Assembly: GCA_019912665.1 (NCBI GenBank)
Contig: JAIOIE010000022.1
Span: forward strand, 1-64,000
DNA length: 64,000 nucleotides
Reading direction: 5' to 3'
Source: Deltaproteobacteria bacterium
GTDB taxonomy: Bacteria > Desulfobacterota > GWC2-55-46
Positions 27,058 to 37,321 of this stretch are shown in pieces. The number at the start of each line of letters is the position of its first letter. The first letter of the stretch is position 1. Under the pieces are notes generated by a model. It was not told the DNA's origin. It made no database searches and saw only the letters and a list, made by a program, of their open reading frames with translations. The position numbers and the translations under genes are program-made.

Positions 27058-27086
27058 ATTATACCTCGGGAACTTGCGTTTTTCAA
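27058..27086 (-). promoter_or_regulatory. Sigma-70-type promoter for the LysM coiled-coil gene
   Basis: On the minus strand, -35 TTGAAA (27081-27086, 5 of 6) and a perfect -10 TATAAT (27058-27063) are separated by exactly 17 bases. The transcript would carry a leader of about 60 bases with the inverted repeat at 27010-27027. Confidence 0.75.
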
Positions 27087-27244
27087 TAGCGCGGGGCGGA
27101 AAAGCCTTAAAAAACATGACCGGGACAGAGAGGCCCCCCGAATACAATCCGGAGTTATTATCAAACCCGAATATTAAATATTCGAAGCCGTTCACATTAA
27201 AATTTTTCTAATCCCGCCGGGGCTTTCGAAATGACGCTTTATCC

Positions 27245-27273
27245 TTGACTTTTAGCCTTCTATTAAGTAAACG
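27245..27273 (+). promoter_or_regulatory. Possible promoter for aroD
   Basis: A -35 TTGACT (27245-27250, 5 of 6) is followed after 17 bases by a weak -10 TAAACG (27268-27273). It is about 60 bp upstream of the aroD ATG. Confidence 0.35.
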
Positions 27274-27334
27274 TATAACGTTTCCAGCGGTTCCGGCCAT
27301 CCGTTCCTCAATAATTGTTTAAAGGATAGTAGCC

Positions 27335-28027
27335 ATGTCATCCAGGGGTCTTGGAAAGGCCAGGACTGCCGCCGTCATTACTGGAGGGGCCACCGATTCC
27401 GCAGCCAGGAAAGCGGTCTCGGGCGGGGCAGGCCTTCTGGAGGCAAGGATTGACACCTTCCGCTCGCTCGACCCCGGGTCTATTTCCTCTTCGCTTAAAA
27501 GATTGAAAGAAATCACCGGGTTGCCAATTATCCTCACCATAAGGAGCAGGGCAGAGGGCGGAATGGCCCGGCTGACCGAAAGTGAAAGGCTCGGACTTTT
27601 CAGAGAGCTTATCCCGTACGCGGACTACGTCGATATAGAGGCGCGCTCAAGCGGAATATTCAAAGATGTGGTAAAATCTGCCAAAGGGAAAAGAAAAAAG
27701 GTCATAGCCTCCTATCATAACTTCAGGACCACACCCGGTGATACAAAGCTTAATGAAATCATCGAGTCAGGCCGCTCTGCGGGCGCTGATATAATAAAAC
27801 TGGCTACGTTAGTGGACTCGCCGGGAGACCTGAGGAGGCTTGCCCGGCTTCTTTTCGATCATAAAGACCTGATAGTGATCGGCATGGGCGCCCTGGGAGC
27901 CGCCTCAAGGGTCTTTTTCCCTATAATAGGCTCTCTTGTGACGTACGGCTCGGTCTCAGGGAAGACGGCTCCTGGCCAGCTCTCCCTTGGGGCACTTAAA
28001 AAGGAATTCGAGCGTTACGGGTTTTGA
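27335..28027 (+). CDS. aroD: Type I 3-dehydroquinate dehydratase
   Basis: AroD dehydrates 3-dehydroquinate to 3-dehydroshikimate in the shikimate pathway through a Schiff-base lysine. The 230-residue protein fits type I. It has EARIDTF near residue 36, ILTIRSRAEGG near 69, YVDIEARS near 95, ASYHNF near 125 with the catalytic His, and DIIKLATLV near 150 with the Schiff-base Lys. No other aromatic pathway gene adjoins it. gap follows 146 bp later with its own promoter. The start ATG at 27335 lacks a strong ribosome-binding site (GGATAG upstream). Confidence 0.93.
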   Translation: MSSRGLGKARTAAVITGGATDSAARKAVSGGAGLLEARIDTFRSLDPGSISSSLKRLKEITGLPIILTIRSRAEGGMARLTESERLGLFRELIPYADYVDIEARSSGIFKDVVKSAKGKRKKVIASYHNFRTTPGDTKLNEIIESGRSAGADIIKLATLVDSPGDLRRLARLLFDHKDLIVIGMGALGAASRVFFPIIGSLVTYGSVSGKTAPGQLSLGALKKEFERYGF

Positions 28028-28080
28028 GCGGGTATAACGGGCCGCCCGCACATATTTAAGGATTCGCATGGTCCGGCCGA

Positions 28081-28109
28081 TTGACATTAAAGGCCCGTTG
28101 AATTAAGAT
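28081..28109 (+). promoter_or_regulatory. Promoter for the gap-pgk-tpiA-secG cluster
   Basis: A perfect -35 TTGACA (28081-28086) and -10 TAAGAT (28104-28109, 4 of 6) are spaced 17 bases apart, leaving a leader of about 60 bases before the gap ATG. Confidence 0.6.
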
Positions 28110-28170
28110 ACGTCTTCACTCGGAATTTTCTCCCCTAAAAGGGGTAAAATATGATGGTTTATGGAGGTAA

Positions 28171-29181
<1,011 letters not shown>

Positions 29182-29258
29182 TCCTCGCCGACTTAATTGT
29201 TTTTCTGCACCCTTGATAAATCGAACCGTATATTGTCTCCAGCGGCCGGAGGTGGGTT

Positions 29259-30476
29259 TTGAACCAGGGGCTCAAATACATAGACGAGATTAATCTCAGG
29301 GGCAAAAGGGTCCTCATCAGGGTGGACTTCAACGTCCCTCTCGACGAGAACCAGAATATAAGGGAAGACACCAGGATACGGGGCGTCCTCCCCACCATAA
29401 ACTATGCCCTCGACGAGAACGCAAAGGTAATACTCGCCTCCCATCTCGGCCGCCCCAAGGGGAAGAGGGTCCCGGAAATGAGCCTTTCGCCGGTGGCCAA
29501 GAGGCTCGGCAGGCTTCTTGAGAAGGACGTGGCAATGGCCCCGGACAGCGCGGGCGAAGACACGAAGAAGATGGTGGACGCGATGAACCCCGGGGACGTC
29601 CTCCTTCTTGAAAACCTCAGGTTCCATCCCGAGGAGGAGAAAAACGACCAGGGATTCGGCAAGAAACTCGCCGAGCTTGCGGACGTCTACATAAACGACG
29701 CATTCGCCATGGCCCACAGGGCTCACGCCTCCAACGTGGCCATAACCAAATTCGTAAAAGAGGCCGGGGCCGGGTTCCTCATGAAAAAGGAGCTCACCTA
29801 TTTCAGCATGGCCCTTGAAAAGCCCACTAGGCCGCTCGTCGCTATAATAGGCGGGAAAAAGGTCTCGGACAAGGTCGGGGTCCTCCTTTCCCTTTGCGAC
29901 AGGGTCGATAAGCTCATAATCGGCGGCGGGATGGCGCTTACGTTTTTCAAGGCGCTCGGATACGAGGTCGGGAGCTCTTTCGCCGAGGAAGACGCCCTGG
30001 ATACCGCCAGGGAGGTCATAGAAAAAGCCCGCCAGAAACATATAAAGCTTTTCATGCCGGTGGATTTCGTCGTGGCCGACAAATTCGCGGCCGATGCGGA
30101 GACCAAGGTCGTCACCTATCAGGAGATACCCAGGGACTGGATGGCGCTGGACATAGGCCCGGCCACGGTGACCCTCTTTACGGAAGCCATACAGAACGCG
30201 AAGACCATAGTCTGGAACGGCCCTATGGGAGTATTCGAGATAGACGCCTTCAGCCGCGGCACCTTTGCGATGGTATCGAGCGTTGCAAGCACCTATGCCA
30301 TGACCATAGTAGGCGGGGGCGATACCGATGTCGCCGTGCACAGGGCCGGGGAGTACGCCAAGATGAGCTACATATCGACCGGCGGCGGCGCGTTCCTTGA
30401 GCTCCTCAAAGGGGCCGACCTCCCGGGCATAGCGGCGCTCAGGCAGAAGAAGGAAAAACCCAAGGCAGCAAACTGA
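29259..30476 (+). CDS. pgk: Phosphoglycerate kinase
   Basis: Pgk transfers phosphate between 1,3-bisphosphoglycerate and ADP. The 405-residue protein has RVDFNVPLD near residue 21, SHLGRPKG near 60, LLLENLRFHPEE near 111 and the C-terminal nucleotide-site GGGDTDVAVHRAG near 350. The start is a TTG at 29259, preceded by GGAGGTGG at good spacing. No ATG fits the conserved N-terminus. It lies 77 bp after gap and 111 bp before tpiA. Confidence 0.96.
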   Translation: MNQGLKYIDEINLRGKRVLIRVDFNVPLDENQNIREDTRIRGVLPTINYALDENAKVILASHLGRPKGKRVPEMSLSPVAKRLGRLLEKDVAMAPDSAGEDTKKMVDAMNPGDVLLLENLRFHPEEEKNDQGFGKKLAELADVYINDAFAMAHRAHASNVAITKFVKEAGAGFLMKKELTYFSMALEKPTRPLVAIIGGKKVSDKVGVLLSLCDRVDKLIIGGGMALTFFKALGYEVGSSFAEEDALDTAREVIEKARQKHIKLFMPVDFVVADKFAADAETKVVTYQEIPRDWMALDIGPATVTLFTEAIQNAKTIVWNGPMGVFEIDAFSRGTFAMVSSVASTYAMTIVGGGDTDVAVHRAGEYAKMSYISTGGGAFLELLKGADLPGIAALRQKKEKPKAAN

Positions 30477-30587
30477 TTTTCCTCCTCGATTCATGAGCAA
30501 GAGGCAGGGAAGCGGATACGCGATACGCCTGCAGGATGAATGCGGAATAGGACAGGCAACCACTCCGATACTACCCGGGACTGCTGA

Positions 30588-31343
30588 ATGCTGCCGCTAA
30601 TTGCCGGAAACTGGAAGATGAACATGGACATAGACCAGGGAGCCGCCCTGGTCTTCAGGCTCCGCGATCTCCTTAGGGGCGTCCAGTCGGCTGAGGTCGT
30701 AATAGCCCCTCCCTTCACCTCGATCCATCATCTAAATCACCTCCTTGCGGATAGCAATATCAGGCTTGCGGGCCAGAACCTCTTCTGGGAAAAGAACGGG
30801 GCCTACACTGGAGAGATATCGGGCGAGATGCTATCATCCGCTGGATGCAAGTACGTGATAATCGGCCACTCCGAGCGCAGGCAGCTCTTCGGCGAGAACG
30901 ACGAGACCGTAAACAGGAAGGTCTTTGCCGCCATGAGGCACGGCCTTAAGCCCATCGTGTGCGTGGGCGAAACGCTCGATGAGCGGGAGGCCGGAAAGAC
31001 CCTCTCAAGGGTAAGGACGCAGGTCTCCGGGGCGCTTTCGGGGCTTGCGGGCTCCGCTATGAAGGAGGTCACGATAGCCTATGAGCCGGTCTGGGCCATC
31101 GGCACCGGGAAGACCGCAAAGTCCCAGGAGGCAGAGGAGGTGCATAACTCCATACGCGAGCTCCTCCATGAGCTTTACGACCGCGAATCGGTCCGTAATG
31201 TCCGCATAATCTATGGCGGGTCCGTAAAGCCTAACAATATTGACGAGCTCATGGCCCAGCCGAACATCGACGGCGCGCTCGTGGGGGGCGCAAGCCTCAA
31301 GGCCGAGGATTTCGCCCGGATAGTCAAGTTTCTGCCGCTCTGA
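30588..31343 (+). CDS. tpiA: Triosephosphate isomerase
   Basis: TpiA interconverts dihydroxyacetone phosphate and glyceraldehyde 3-phosphate. The 251-residue protein has the N-terminal AGNWKMNM (catalytic Lys and Asn), IGHSERR near residue 94 (catalytic His) and AYEPVWAIGTGK near 165 (catalytic Glu). The phosphate-binding YGGSVKPNN and LVGGASL segments are present. The ATG has only a weak ribosome-binding site (CCGGGA), so translation may depend on the cluster transcript. Confidence 0.97.
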   Translation: MLPLIAGNWKMNMDIDQGAALVFRLRDLLRGVQSAEVVIAPPFTSIHHLNHLLADSNIRLAGQNLFWEKNGAYTGEISGEMLSSAGCKYVIIGHSERRQLFGENDETVNRKVFAAMRHGLKPIVCVGETLDEREAGKTLSRVRTQVSGALSGLAGSAMKEVTIAYEPVWAIGTGKTAKSQEAEEVHNSIRELLHELYDRESVRNVRIIYGGSVKPNNIDELMAQPNIDGALVGGASLKAEDFARIVKFLPL

Positions 31344-31494
31344 TCCTGCGGCCCGATTTCCTGAGAGACCACCCTTTCCCCCTCCCCAATCTTCCCTCTT
31401 GCTTTTTACTTTCGGTATGGTTAAAATAACTATTTTAAGGGCAAAACCTGCGCCCGCTAGGCCGTAAGCGCATCGGGCATTCCGGAGGATTCGG

Positions 31495-31824
31495 GTGTTT
31501 ACTGTTCTCCTCATAATACATATCCTTGTGAGCATCGTCATGATAGGGGCCGTGCTCCTGCAGGTCGGGAAAGGGGCTTCCATAGGCTCCACCTTCGGCG
31601 GCTCGTCCTCCTCGTCCCAGACCATATTCGGGAGCGCGGGGCCCGCGACCATGCTCGCCAAGATAACTTACGCGTGCGCGGCGACTTTCATGGTGACCTC
31701 GCTTGCCCTGACCTACATGTCAGGAAAAGACCGGACCAGGTCGATAATGGACGAAGTGCCGGCCGCGACCGCGCCGGTAGCCCCGCCAGAGACGCCTTCT
31801 ACACAGCCGACGCCGGCAGAGTAG
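31495..31824 (+). CDS. secG: Protein-export membrane protein SecG
   Basis: SecG is the small third subunit of the SecYEG translocon. The 109-residue protein has two TM helices (about 2-22 and 55-75), with the conserved LLQVGKGASIGSTFGGSSS loop between them. The tail is rich in Pro, Ala and Thr. The start is GTG at 31495, five bases after GGAGGA. The order secG followed by tRNA-Leu(GAG) is also seen in E. coli (secG-leuU). Confidence 0.94.
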   Translation: MFTVLLIIHILVSIVMIGAVLLQVGKGASIGSTFGGSSSSSQTIFGSAGPATMLAKITYACAATFMVTSLALTYMSGKDRTRSIMDEVPAATAPVAPPETPSTQPTPAE

Positions 31825-31917
31825 GACAAAAAGGGATAATCCCCTTGACTGGTATCAGGGCTTCATGTTAATTTTTCAGACTCCGATGCAAACATCGGGA
31901 CAGGAGTAAGAAGTATC

Positions 31918-31942
31918 AAAAAGGCCCGTAAAGGCCTTTTTT
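31918..31942 (+). terminator. Terminator after secG
   Basis: The stem AAAAAGGCC/GGCCTTTTT with a 6-base loop is followed by T residues, about 95 bp past the secG stop and just before tRNA-Leu. Confidence 0.8.
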
Positions 31943-31960
31943 ACTCTGGTCCTCTTTCAG

Positions 31961-32246
<286 letters not shown>

Positions 32247-32356
32247 AGGGGTTTGGTCGAAAGAACAAACCCCTTTTATCCGCAATTCGAAATCAAGCCA
32301 GCCAAAGCTATCCCATACTTTTTTGCATCCATCCCCTCCTCTGCTAAGCTTAAATA

Positions 32357-34474
32357 ATGGTCAATGACAGCGGAGGCGCGGGAAGAAAAGACTACCTCGT
32401 CTGGCCGGACGTACTTAAGATAAGCGCGGTTTACGCGGTCATCGTTATACACACAGCAGCCCCCTACCTGCTCCTTCAGGACGGAGGGCATTTCTACCGC
32501 TGGTGGGCCGGCAACATCTACGATTCGATTTCAAGGTGGTGCATCCCCGTCTTTGTCATGCTTAGCGGTTTTTTTCTCATAGAGAAGCACCGGGATGATA
32601 GGCTCAAGGATTTTTTCTTGAGAAGGTTTTCAAGGGTCTTTGTCCCTTTAGTGATATGGAGCTTCATCTACTTTCTATGGAGGATATACGCGAATAATGA
32701 AGACCTCTCCTTATCGTCTTTTTTCCCCATGCTCATTAAGGAGCCCGTCTATTACCACCTGTGGTTCATGTACCTCGTATTAGGGCTCTACATCCTTACC
32801 CCGATAATCGGCCTTTACGCCAAGGGCACGCGTGCGCGCCACCTCTGGTACTACCTGGCCATTTGGGTTGTGCTCGCTTCCGGCCTTACTTTCATCGAGT
32901 CCTGGTCCGGGGTCAAGACCTATGCCTCTCCGGGCACCGGAAATTCAGCATTCAACTTCATCGGGTATTTCGTGCTGGGATGGATGCTCAAGGACCTCAA
33001 GCTAACGCCCTTGAGAAAATCCCTCTTCCTCCTGCTTTTTCTTTTCGGCCTTTTCATAACCGCCTACGGCACGTATATCGCGACTGTTATAAAAAACAAC
33101 GGCCGGTTCAGCGGCATATTTTACGAGTACTCGAGCTTTAGCGTCCTTCTAATGTCAGTCTCCATATTCCTTCTTGCGAAGGGCCTCCGGCTTTCATTCC
33201 TCTCCGGCAATCCCGGTTATTTCAGACGGCTCATCCGCCTGACCGCGGCCTGCGTGCCCGGCATCTATCTCGTGCACGCCATCTTCATCGCCGTTGCCAA
33301 AAGGGGGCTGCTCGGTTTCAGGTTCACGCCGGACCTGATGGACCCCTTCATAGGCATCCCGGTATTCGCTTTGGGCATATTCCTCGCATCCCTCCTGGTG
33401 GTCCTTGTCATCAAGGGCCTGCCTCTCATTAAACACGCGGTCCCTGCGGTACTCGTTTTTTTCACACTCTTTAGCCCTGGCCTTTACGCGGCGGAAGAAC
33501 CGGGCCTTATCGAAAAGGACGAATTCAAGACCCTGACCCGGCTTGCTAAAACGCCTCTCAGGGACATGCCCGAAATCGACGCATGGGAAAAAACCGTTCC
33601 CGAAGTATCTGTCGTCTCAATCGAGTCCAGCCATGACTGGACCAGCCAGCCAGCCCTTTTCTATGATTCCGGGTCCATGCGAAAAAAACCGCTGCTCATA
33701 GTGCTCCACAGCTGGAGCGAGGACTACCTCCAGTCCTTCGGCATACCATACGGGCTCTGGGCCGTAAGGAACGACTGGGTCTTTATCCAGCCGGATTTCA
33801 GGGGAGCCTTCACAAACCCGCTCTCAACCGCATCTGAATCGGCGGTAAACGACATCCTGGACACGCTCGCGTATGCGGCAAAAAACGCCCGCATTGATGA
33901 ATCTCGCGTATACCTGGCGGGCTTTTCAGGCGGCGGCATGGCAGCCCTCCTCATGGCCGGACGGTTCCCTGATAAGTGGGCTGGCGTCGTATCCTGGGGC
34001 GCTGTATACGACCTGCCGGACTGGTACACGCACACAAAAAACGCGACCCACGACTACTCGAGCCAGATATCTTCCTCCTGCGGCGGGCCGCCGCTACCCG
34101 ATACACCGCACGAGGCTGAGTGCCGCAGGCGAAGCCCGAGCACTTACCTTGAAAACGCCAGGGGCAAGGTCCCGGTCTATATCGCCGTAGGATCGGAAGA
34201 CAGCTTCGTGCCGCCCGCGCATTCGTTACGCGCTTTTAACGACCTCGCTGACGAGCAAGACCGTTTTTCGGAGGACGAAATAGAGCACATCTCAAAGCGG
34301 CACACGCTCCCGTCCGGTTTCAGAGGCGCATATTCAGACCGCCTTTTCGAGGACGCGGGAATCACCTTCCTCTATGAAAGGAAATCGGGCAACGCAGTCC
34401 TTAAGATATACAAGGGCAGCCACGACGTCGTCTATAACGCGGGGCTTGCCTGGCTTGCAGGGCAGAAAAAGTAG
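32357..34474 (+). CDS. Fusion of a membrane acyltransferase-3 domain and an alpha/beta hydrolase
   Basis: One 705-residue frame. Residues about 10-350 form an acyltransferase-3 (OafA/NodX-like) domain with some ten TM helices, starting WPDVLKISAVYAVIVIHTAAP, where the His is the family's conserved catalytic residue. Residues about 370-705 follow a last hydrophobic, signal-like segment ending FSPGLYAAEEP. They look like an esterase-type alpha/beta hydrolase: nucleophile Ser near 526 in AGFSGGGMAA, acid in AVGSEDSFVPP near 614 and His in KGSHDVVYN near 688, so the triad appears complete. The hydrolase would face the periplasm. Inference: it both transfers and removes acyl groups on an envelope glycan, or modifies an exported substrate. 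The ATG at 32357 lacks a clear ribosome-binding site. Confidence 0.82.
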   Translation: MVNDSGGAGRKDYLVWPDVLKISAVYAVIVIHTAAPYLLLQDGGHFYRWWAGNIYDSISRWCIPVFVMLSGFFLIEKHRDDRLKDFFLRRFSRVFVPLVIWSFIYFLWRIYANNEDLSLSSFFPMLIKEPVYYHLWFMYLVLGLYILTPIIGLYAKGTRARHLWYYLAIWVVLASGLTFIESWSGVKTYASPGTGNSAFNFIGYFVLGWMLKDLKLTPLRKSLFLLLFLFGLFITAYGTYIATVIKNNGRFSGIFYEYSSFSVLLMSVSIFLLAKGLRLSFLSGNPGYFRRLIRLTAACVPGIYLVHAIFIAVAKRGLLGFRFTPDLMDPFIGIPVFALGIFLASLLVVLVIKGLPLIKHAVPAVLVFFTLFSPGLYAAEEPGLIEKDEFKTLTRLAKTPLRDMPEIDAWEKTVPEVSVVSIESSHDWTSQPALFYDSGSMRKKPLLIVLHSWSEDYLQSFGIPYGLWAVRNDWVFIQPDFRGAFTNPLSTASESAVNDILDTLAYAAKNARIDESRVYLAGFSGGGMAALLMAGRFPDKWAGVVSWGAVYDLPDWYTHTKNATHDYSSQISSSCGGPPLPDTPHEAECRRRSPSTYLENARGKVPVYIAVGSEDSFVPPAHSLRAFNDLADEQDRFSEDEIEHISKRHTLPSGFRGAYSDRLFEDAGITFLYERKSGNAVLKIYKGSHDVVYNAGLAWLAGQKK

Positions 34475-34573
34475 ACCTGGGCTTCCGGCTTACCTGCATC
34501 TACCCGGACGCATAAACCTCTGGAAATATTACAAGAAATCTGGTTTACTCTTATTTCCAGAAAGGGTGTTCGT

Positions 34574-35302
34574 TTGTTTTCTTTCCGTTTCCATCTTTTT
34601 CCGGCCTTGCTCGCGTTTTCGCTCGCCGTTTTTTTCCCACATTCTGCTGCACAGGCTGAGAATGATTCCCGGGCCCAATCCGGAGCCGGAGAGACGCTTT
34701 CTTTTTCTGAAGCCGTCTTGGTACCGCTCGGTTTCGTTGATGTGCAGACGCTCGACCCGGATATAAGAGTGGAGCTCAAGTATGCGTCCGAAGATAATTT
34801 CATGCGCGCCGCCGTGTACGGCGGCTTGAGAAAGGCCTATCTAAGGGAGGAGGCCGCTATTAAGCTCGCGCAGGCCAACAGGTACCTCAAGGAACTGCGG
34901 CCTGAGCTTACGCTCCTTGTCGCCGACGCCCTCCGGCCTCGGAGCATATCCCGAATGATGTGGGCCCGCCTTTCCGGGAGCCCCATGCAGCGCTATGTAG
35001 CCGACCCCAAGTGGGGCTCGATCCACAATTACGGCTTCGCGGTGGACATTACCATCTGCGACACGGAAGGGAAGAGGCTCGACATGGGCACCCCCATCGA
35101 TTATTTCGGGGAGCTCGCGCAACCCCGCTTCGAGGAGAGATTCTTGAGGGAAGGGCGGCTTACGGAGGAACAGCTCTCGAACCGGAGGCTCCTCCGTAAG
35201 GTCATGAACGCCGCGGGTTTTCAGGGCATCCCTATAGAGTGGTGGCACTTCGAGGCGCTCGATAAGAAACTCGTCCGCAAGGCCTATCAGATAGTCGAGT
35301 AG
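34574..35302 (+). CDS. D-Ala-D-Ala dipeptidase, VanX/DdpX type
   Basis: This 242-residue zinc peptidase of family M15D has a signal peptide (about 1-27, ending AQA), placing it in the periplasm like DdpX. Conserved features: TLDPDIRVELKYASEDNF near residue 57, ADALRPRS near 118, SIHNYGFAVDI near 152 (zinc His and Asp) and EWWHFE near 225 (catalytic Glu, zinc His). It would hydrolyse D-Ala-D-Ala for recycling. There are no VanH/VanA ligase or VanRS genes nearby, so vancomycin resistance is not implied. The start is TTG at 34574 with AAAGGG upstream, the only in-frame start that gives the signal peptide. Confidence 0.88.
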   Translation: MFSFRFHLFPALLAFSLAVFFPHSAAQAENDSRAQSGAGETLSFSEAVLVPLGFVDVQTLDPDIRVELKYASEDNFMRAAVYGGLRKAYLREEAAIKLAQANRYLKELRPELTLLVADALRPRSISRMMWARLSGSPMQRYVADPKWGSIHNYGFAVDITICDTEGKRLDMGTPIDYFGELAQPRFEERFLREGRLTEEQLSNRRLLRKVMNAAGFQGIPIEWWHFEALDKKLVRKAYQIVE

Positions 35303-35337
35303 GCAGCCCATTCCCCCGGAAAATCATATTTGATTCA

Positions 35338-35478
35338 GGCAACCTCTAAAAATTACAGATTTTTCCGCAGTCACGGAAGGACGGGAATAAAAAGCGGAGC
35401 ATATATGTAAATATGTGAGCATTTTTATTCCCGGCCTGACAAGGAATCCGGGGGAAAGATAAATTTTTAGAGGTTGCC
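35338..35478. mobile_element. Palindromic dispersed element, copy 4 (intact, MITE-like)
   Basis: This 141-bp element has 17-bp perfect terminal inverted repeats (GGCAACCTCTAAAAATT at 35338-35354 and its complement ending at 35478). It is flanked by TTCA on both sides (35334-35337 and 35479-35482), a probable 4-bp target-site duplication. The interior is a second near-palindrome (GGGAATAAAAAGCGGAGCAT against ATGTGAGCATTTTTATTCCC), so the whole element could fold as one long hairpin. There is no coding capacity, so movement would need a transposase in trans. The right-hand duplication contains the stop codon of uppP. Confidence 0.85.
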
Positions 35479-35479
35479 T

Positions 35480-36289
35480 TCAGAATAAGCCGTAGGCGTA
35501 GCCGAGTATCAGCGCGCCGAGCCCCACCCTGTATACCACGAAGGGGATCATGGAAGAGCGGGAGATGAGCTTTAGGAAATAATGTATGGCGAGGTAGGCC
35601 GAGGCAAAGGCCGCGAGGAAGCCCGCGATAAGAGCGGGCCAGGGTGTCGCCGCCCCGGCGCCTGCCATCTCGACGCCTTCACGGGCCCCGGCAAGCGCGC
35701 CCACGATGATCGCAAGAAGGAACGAGAAGCGCGCGGCAGCGGTCCGCGAAAGGCCCGCAAAGAGTCCGGCGGTAATTGTGATGCCCGAGCGGCTGGTGCC
35801 AGGTATGAGCGCGAGCGCCTGAGCAAAGCCCACCAGGACGGCCTCCCTCCAGCCGATCCCTTCTATTTCGGTCTTTCCCGGCCTCCTGTCGGCCACCCAG
35901 AGGACGATCCCCCATATTATCGAGGACCAGCCTATGACCTCGAGGCTCCGGAGGTCGTGCGATATGATGTCGTGGGCGAACGCCCCTGCGAGCACGACAG
36001 GGACTGTTGCGGCAATAGCCATCCACGCGAGAGCGCCCTCGTGGTTCCCTTTAAGGCTCCGCTCCGAGAGGCTCCTGCCGAAGCCCATTGAAATGCCGAT
36101 TATGTCTCTCCTGAAATACACGACCACCGCGAGCCAGGTCGCGGTATTGAGCGAAACGTCAAAAGGGAGCCCCTGGTCCGGCCAACCGGTAAAGAGCGGC
36201 ACCATGATGAGGTGCGCTGTAGATGATATAGGAAGGAATTCGGTTATGCCCTGGACTAAAGCGAGCACAAGGGCCTGGGTAATGTCCAT
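35480..36289 (-). CDS. uppP: Undecaprenyl-diphosphatase
   Basis: UppP (BacA) dephosphorylates undecaprenyl pyrophosphate so that the lipid carrier can be reused for peptidoglycan and other glycans. The 269-residue membrane protein has the family motifs LVQGITEFLPISSTAH (residues 11-26) and LIPGTSRSGITIT near 155-167, and about eight TM helices. The stop codon sits in the target duplication of the element at 35338. Upstream, a TPR gene ends only 3 bases before its ATG, so the two are co-transcribed. Confidence 0.96.
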   Translation of the reverse strand: MDITQALVLALVQGITEFLPISSTAHLIMVPLFTGWPDQGLPFDVSLNTATWLAVVVYFRRDIIGISMGFGRSLSERSLKGNHEGALAWMAIAATVPVVLAGAFAHDIISHDLRSLEVIGWSSIIWGIVLWVADRRPGKTEIEGIGWREAVLVGFAQALALIPGTSRSGITITAGLFAGLSRTAAARFSFLLAIIVGALAGAREGVEMAGAGAATPWPALIAGFLAAFASAYLAIHYFLKLISRSSMIPFVVYRVGLGALILGYAYGLF

Positions 36290-36292
36290 CTT

Positions 36293-37321
36293 CTACGCAA
36301 GGTTAAGGGGTATTGCCCCCGGCTCCTTCCTTCCGGTCTCCATAAGTGATTTGGCGTAGCGCGACTCCACCCCGAGGCCGAGGGCTTCGGCCCTCTTAAG
36401 GGCAGTGCTGAATGCGCGCATGCCCTTTTTGGGATCTTTCATGAAATCAAGCTCTCCTATGGAGATGAGGCAATAGATAAGCCCCCTCCTGTCCTTCGTT
36501 TCCTTGAATAGCGACCGGGCCTCCTCGAAATCCTTAAGCGCTTCCCTGTCTTTTCCGAGCATCTGTAGGGCTGTTCCCTCGCCCCATAGCGTGTAGGCAT
36601 AGCTCACCTTGTCGCCGATCTTTTTATAGTTCTCCCTGGCCTTCTTGAAGAACTTTAGCGACCCCTTGAAGTCCCCGTTCATGCGCATGGAATTGGCTAT
36701 CCCGCAGTAAGAGTAGGCAATCCCGAAGGTATCCCTGAGCTCTCTGAAAAGGGCGTTCGCCTCGCTATAGTACCTGTATGATGCCTTGTAGTCGCCCGAT
36801 ACCCTCGAAGCCCCGCCGAGACCGGTAAGGCAGTAGCCGACCCCGCTCTTGTCCTTGAGGCGCGTAAATCCCTTTCTGGCCTCCTTGAAGCCGGAGATCG
36901 CGGCCTTGAGGTCGCCCTTTAAGCGGAGCGCCCCTGCCCTTGCCCAGAGCGTGAACGCGGCCCCTGCCCTGTCGCCAAGTTTCTCGTAGGCCTTGAGCGC
37001 CCTGTTGAATATGGCAAGCGACTCTTTCACCTCGCCCGTTGCGCGAAGGCTCAGGCCAAGCCCCACCATCGCATCCAGAGCCCTTTCCTCGTCCCCGAGG
37101 GCAAGGAGGAGCTTCCGCGACTCGGCATAGCACCTCCCCGATTTTGTGAACTCGCCGACCATCCTATAGGTGTCGCCGAGGGAGAAGTAGCATGCGCTCT
37201 TGAGCTCGTCGTCGAGCCCGGCCAGCCTCCTGGCCTCGAGATACAGTGGGATGGCCTCCAGGAACCTGGAGAGAGACCTTTTCCGCTCCGCCTTGTCGAA
37301 TATGGAATACGGGTTGCTCAT
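36293..37321 (-). CDS. TPR-repeat protein
   Basis: The 342-residue protein consists almost wholly of about seven 40-residue tetratricopeptide-like units (such as ALDAMVGLGLSLRATGEVKE and GIAYSYCGIANSMRMNGDFK), of the longer type often seen in signalling scaffolds. It has no signal peptide, TM helix or enzymatic domain, so it is probably cytoplasmic. Its stop lies 3 bases before the uppP start, hence one transcript. The partner is unknown. Confidence 0.82.
   Translation of the reverse strand: MSNPYSIFDKAERKRSLSRFLEAIPLYLEARRLAGLDDELKSACYFSLGDTYRMVGEFTKSGRCYAESRKLLLALGDEERALDAMVGLGLSLRATGEVKESLAIFNRALKAYEKLGDRAGAAFTLWARAGALRLKGDLKAAISGFKEARKGFTRLKDKSGVGYCLTGLGGASRVSGDYKASYRYYSEANALFRELRDTFGIAYSYCGIANSMRMNGDFKGSLKFFKKARENYKKIGDKVSYAYTLWGEGTALQMLGKDREALKDFEEARSLFKETKDRRGLIYCLISIGELDFMKDPKKGMRAFSTALKRAEALGLGVESRYAKSLMETGRKEPGAIPLNLA

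Larger units (their letters stand above)
26991..27334. other. Divergent intergenic region between the LysM gene and aroD
   Basis: The 344-bp gap contains a strong minus-strand promoter (27058-27086), a plus-strand promoter candidate (27245-27273), and a perfect 7-bp inverted repeat GGAATCG/CGATTCC at 27010-27016/27021-27027. The repeat lies within the transcribed leader of the LysM gene, where it could be an operator or an RNA hairpin. No gene is evident. Confidence 0.55.

Noticed and set aside
34574-35302. Vancomycin-resistance cluster, because of the VanX-type dipeptidase
   Set aside because: There is no VanH, VanA-type ligase or VanRS pair. The signal peptide points to periplasmic DdpX-like recycling.
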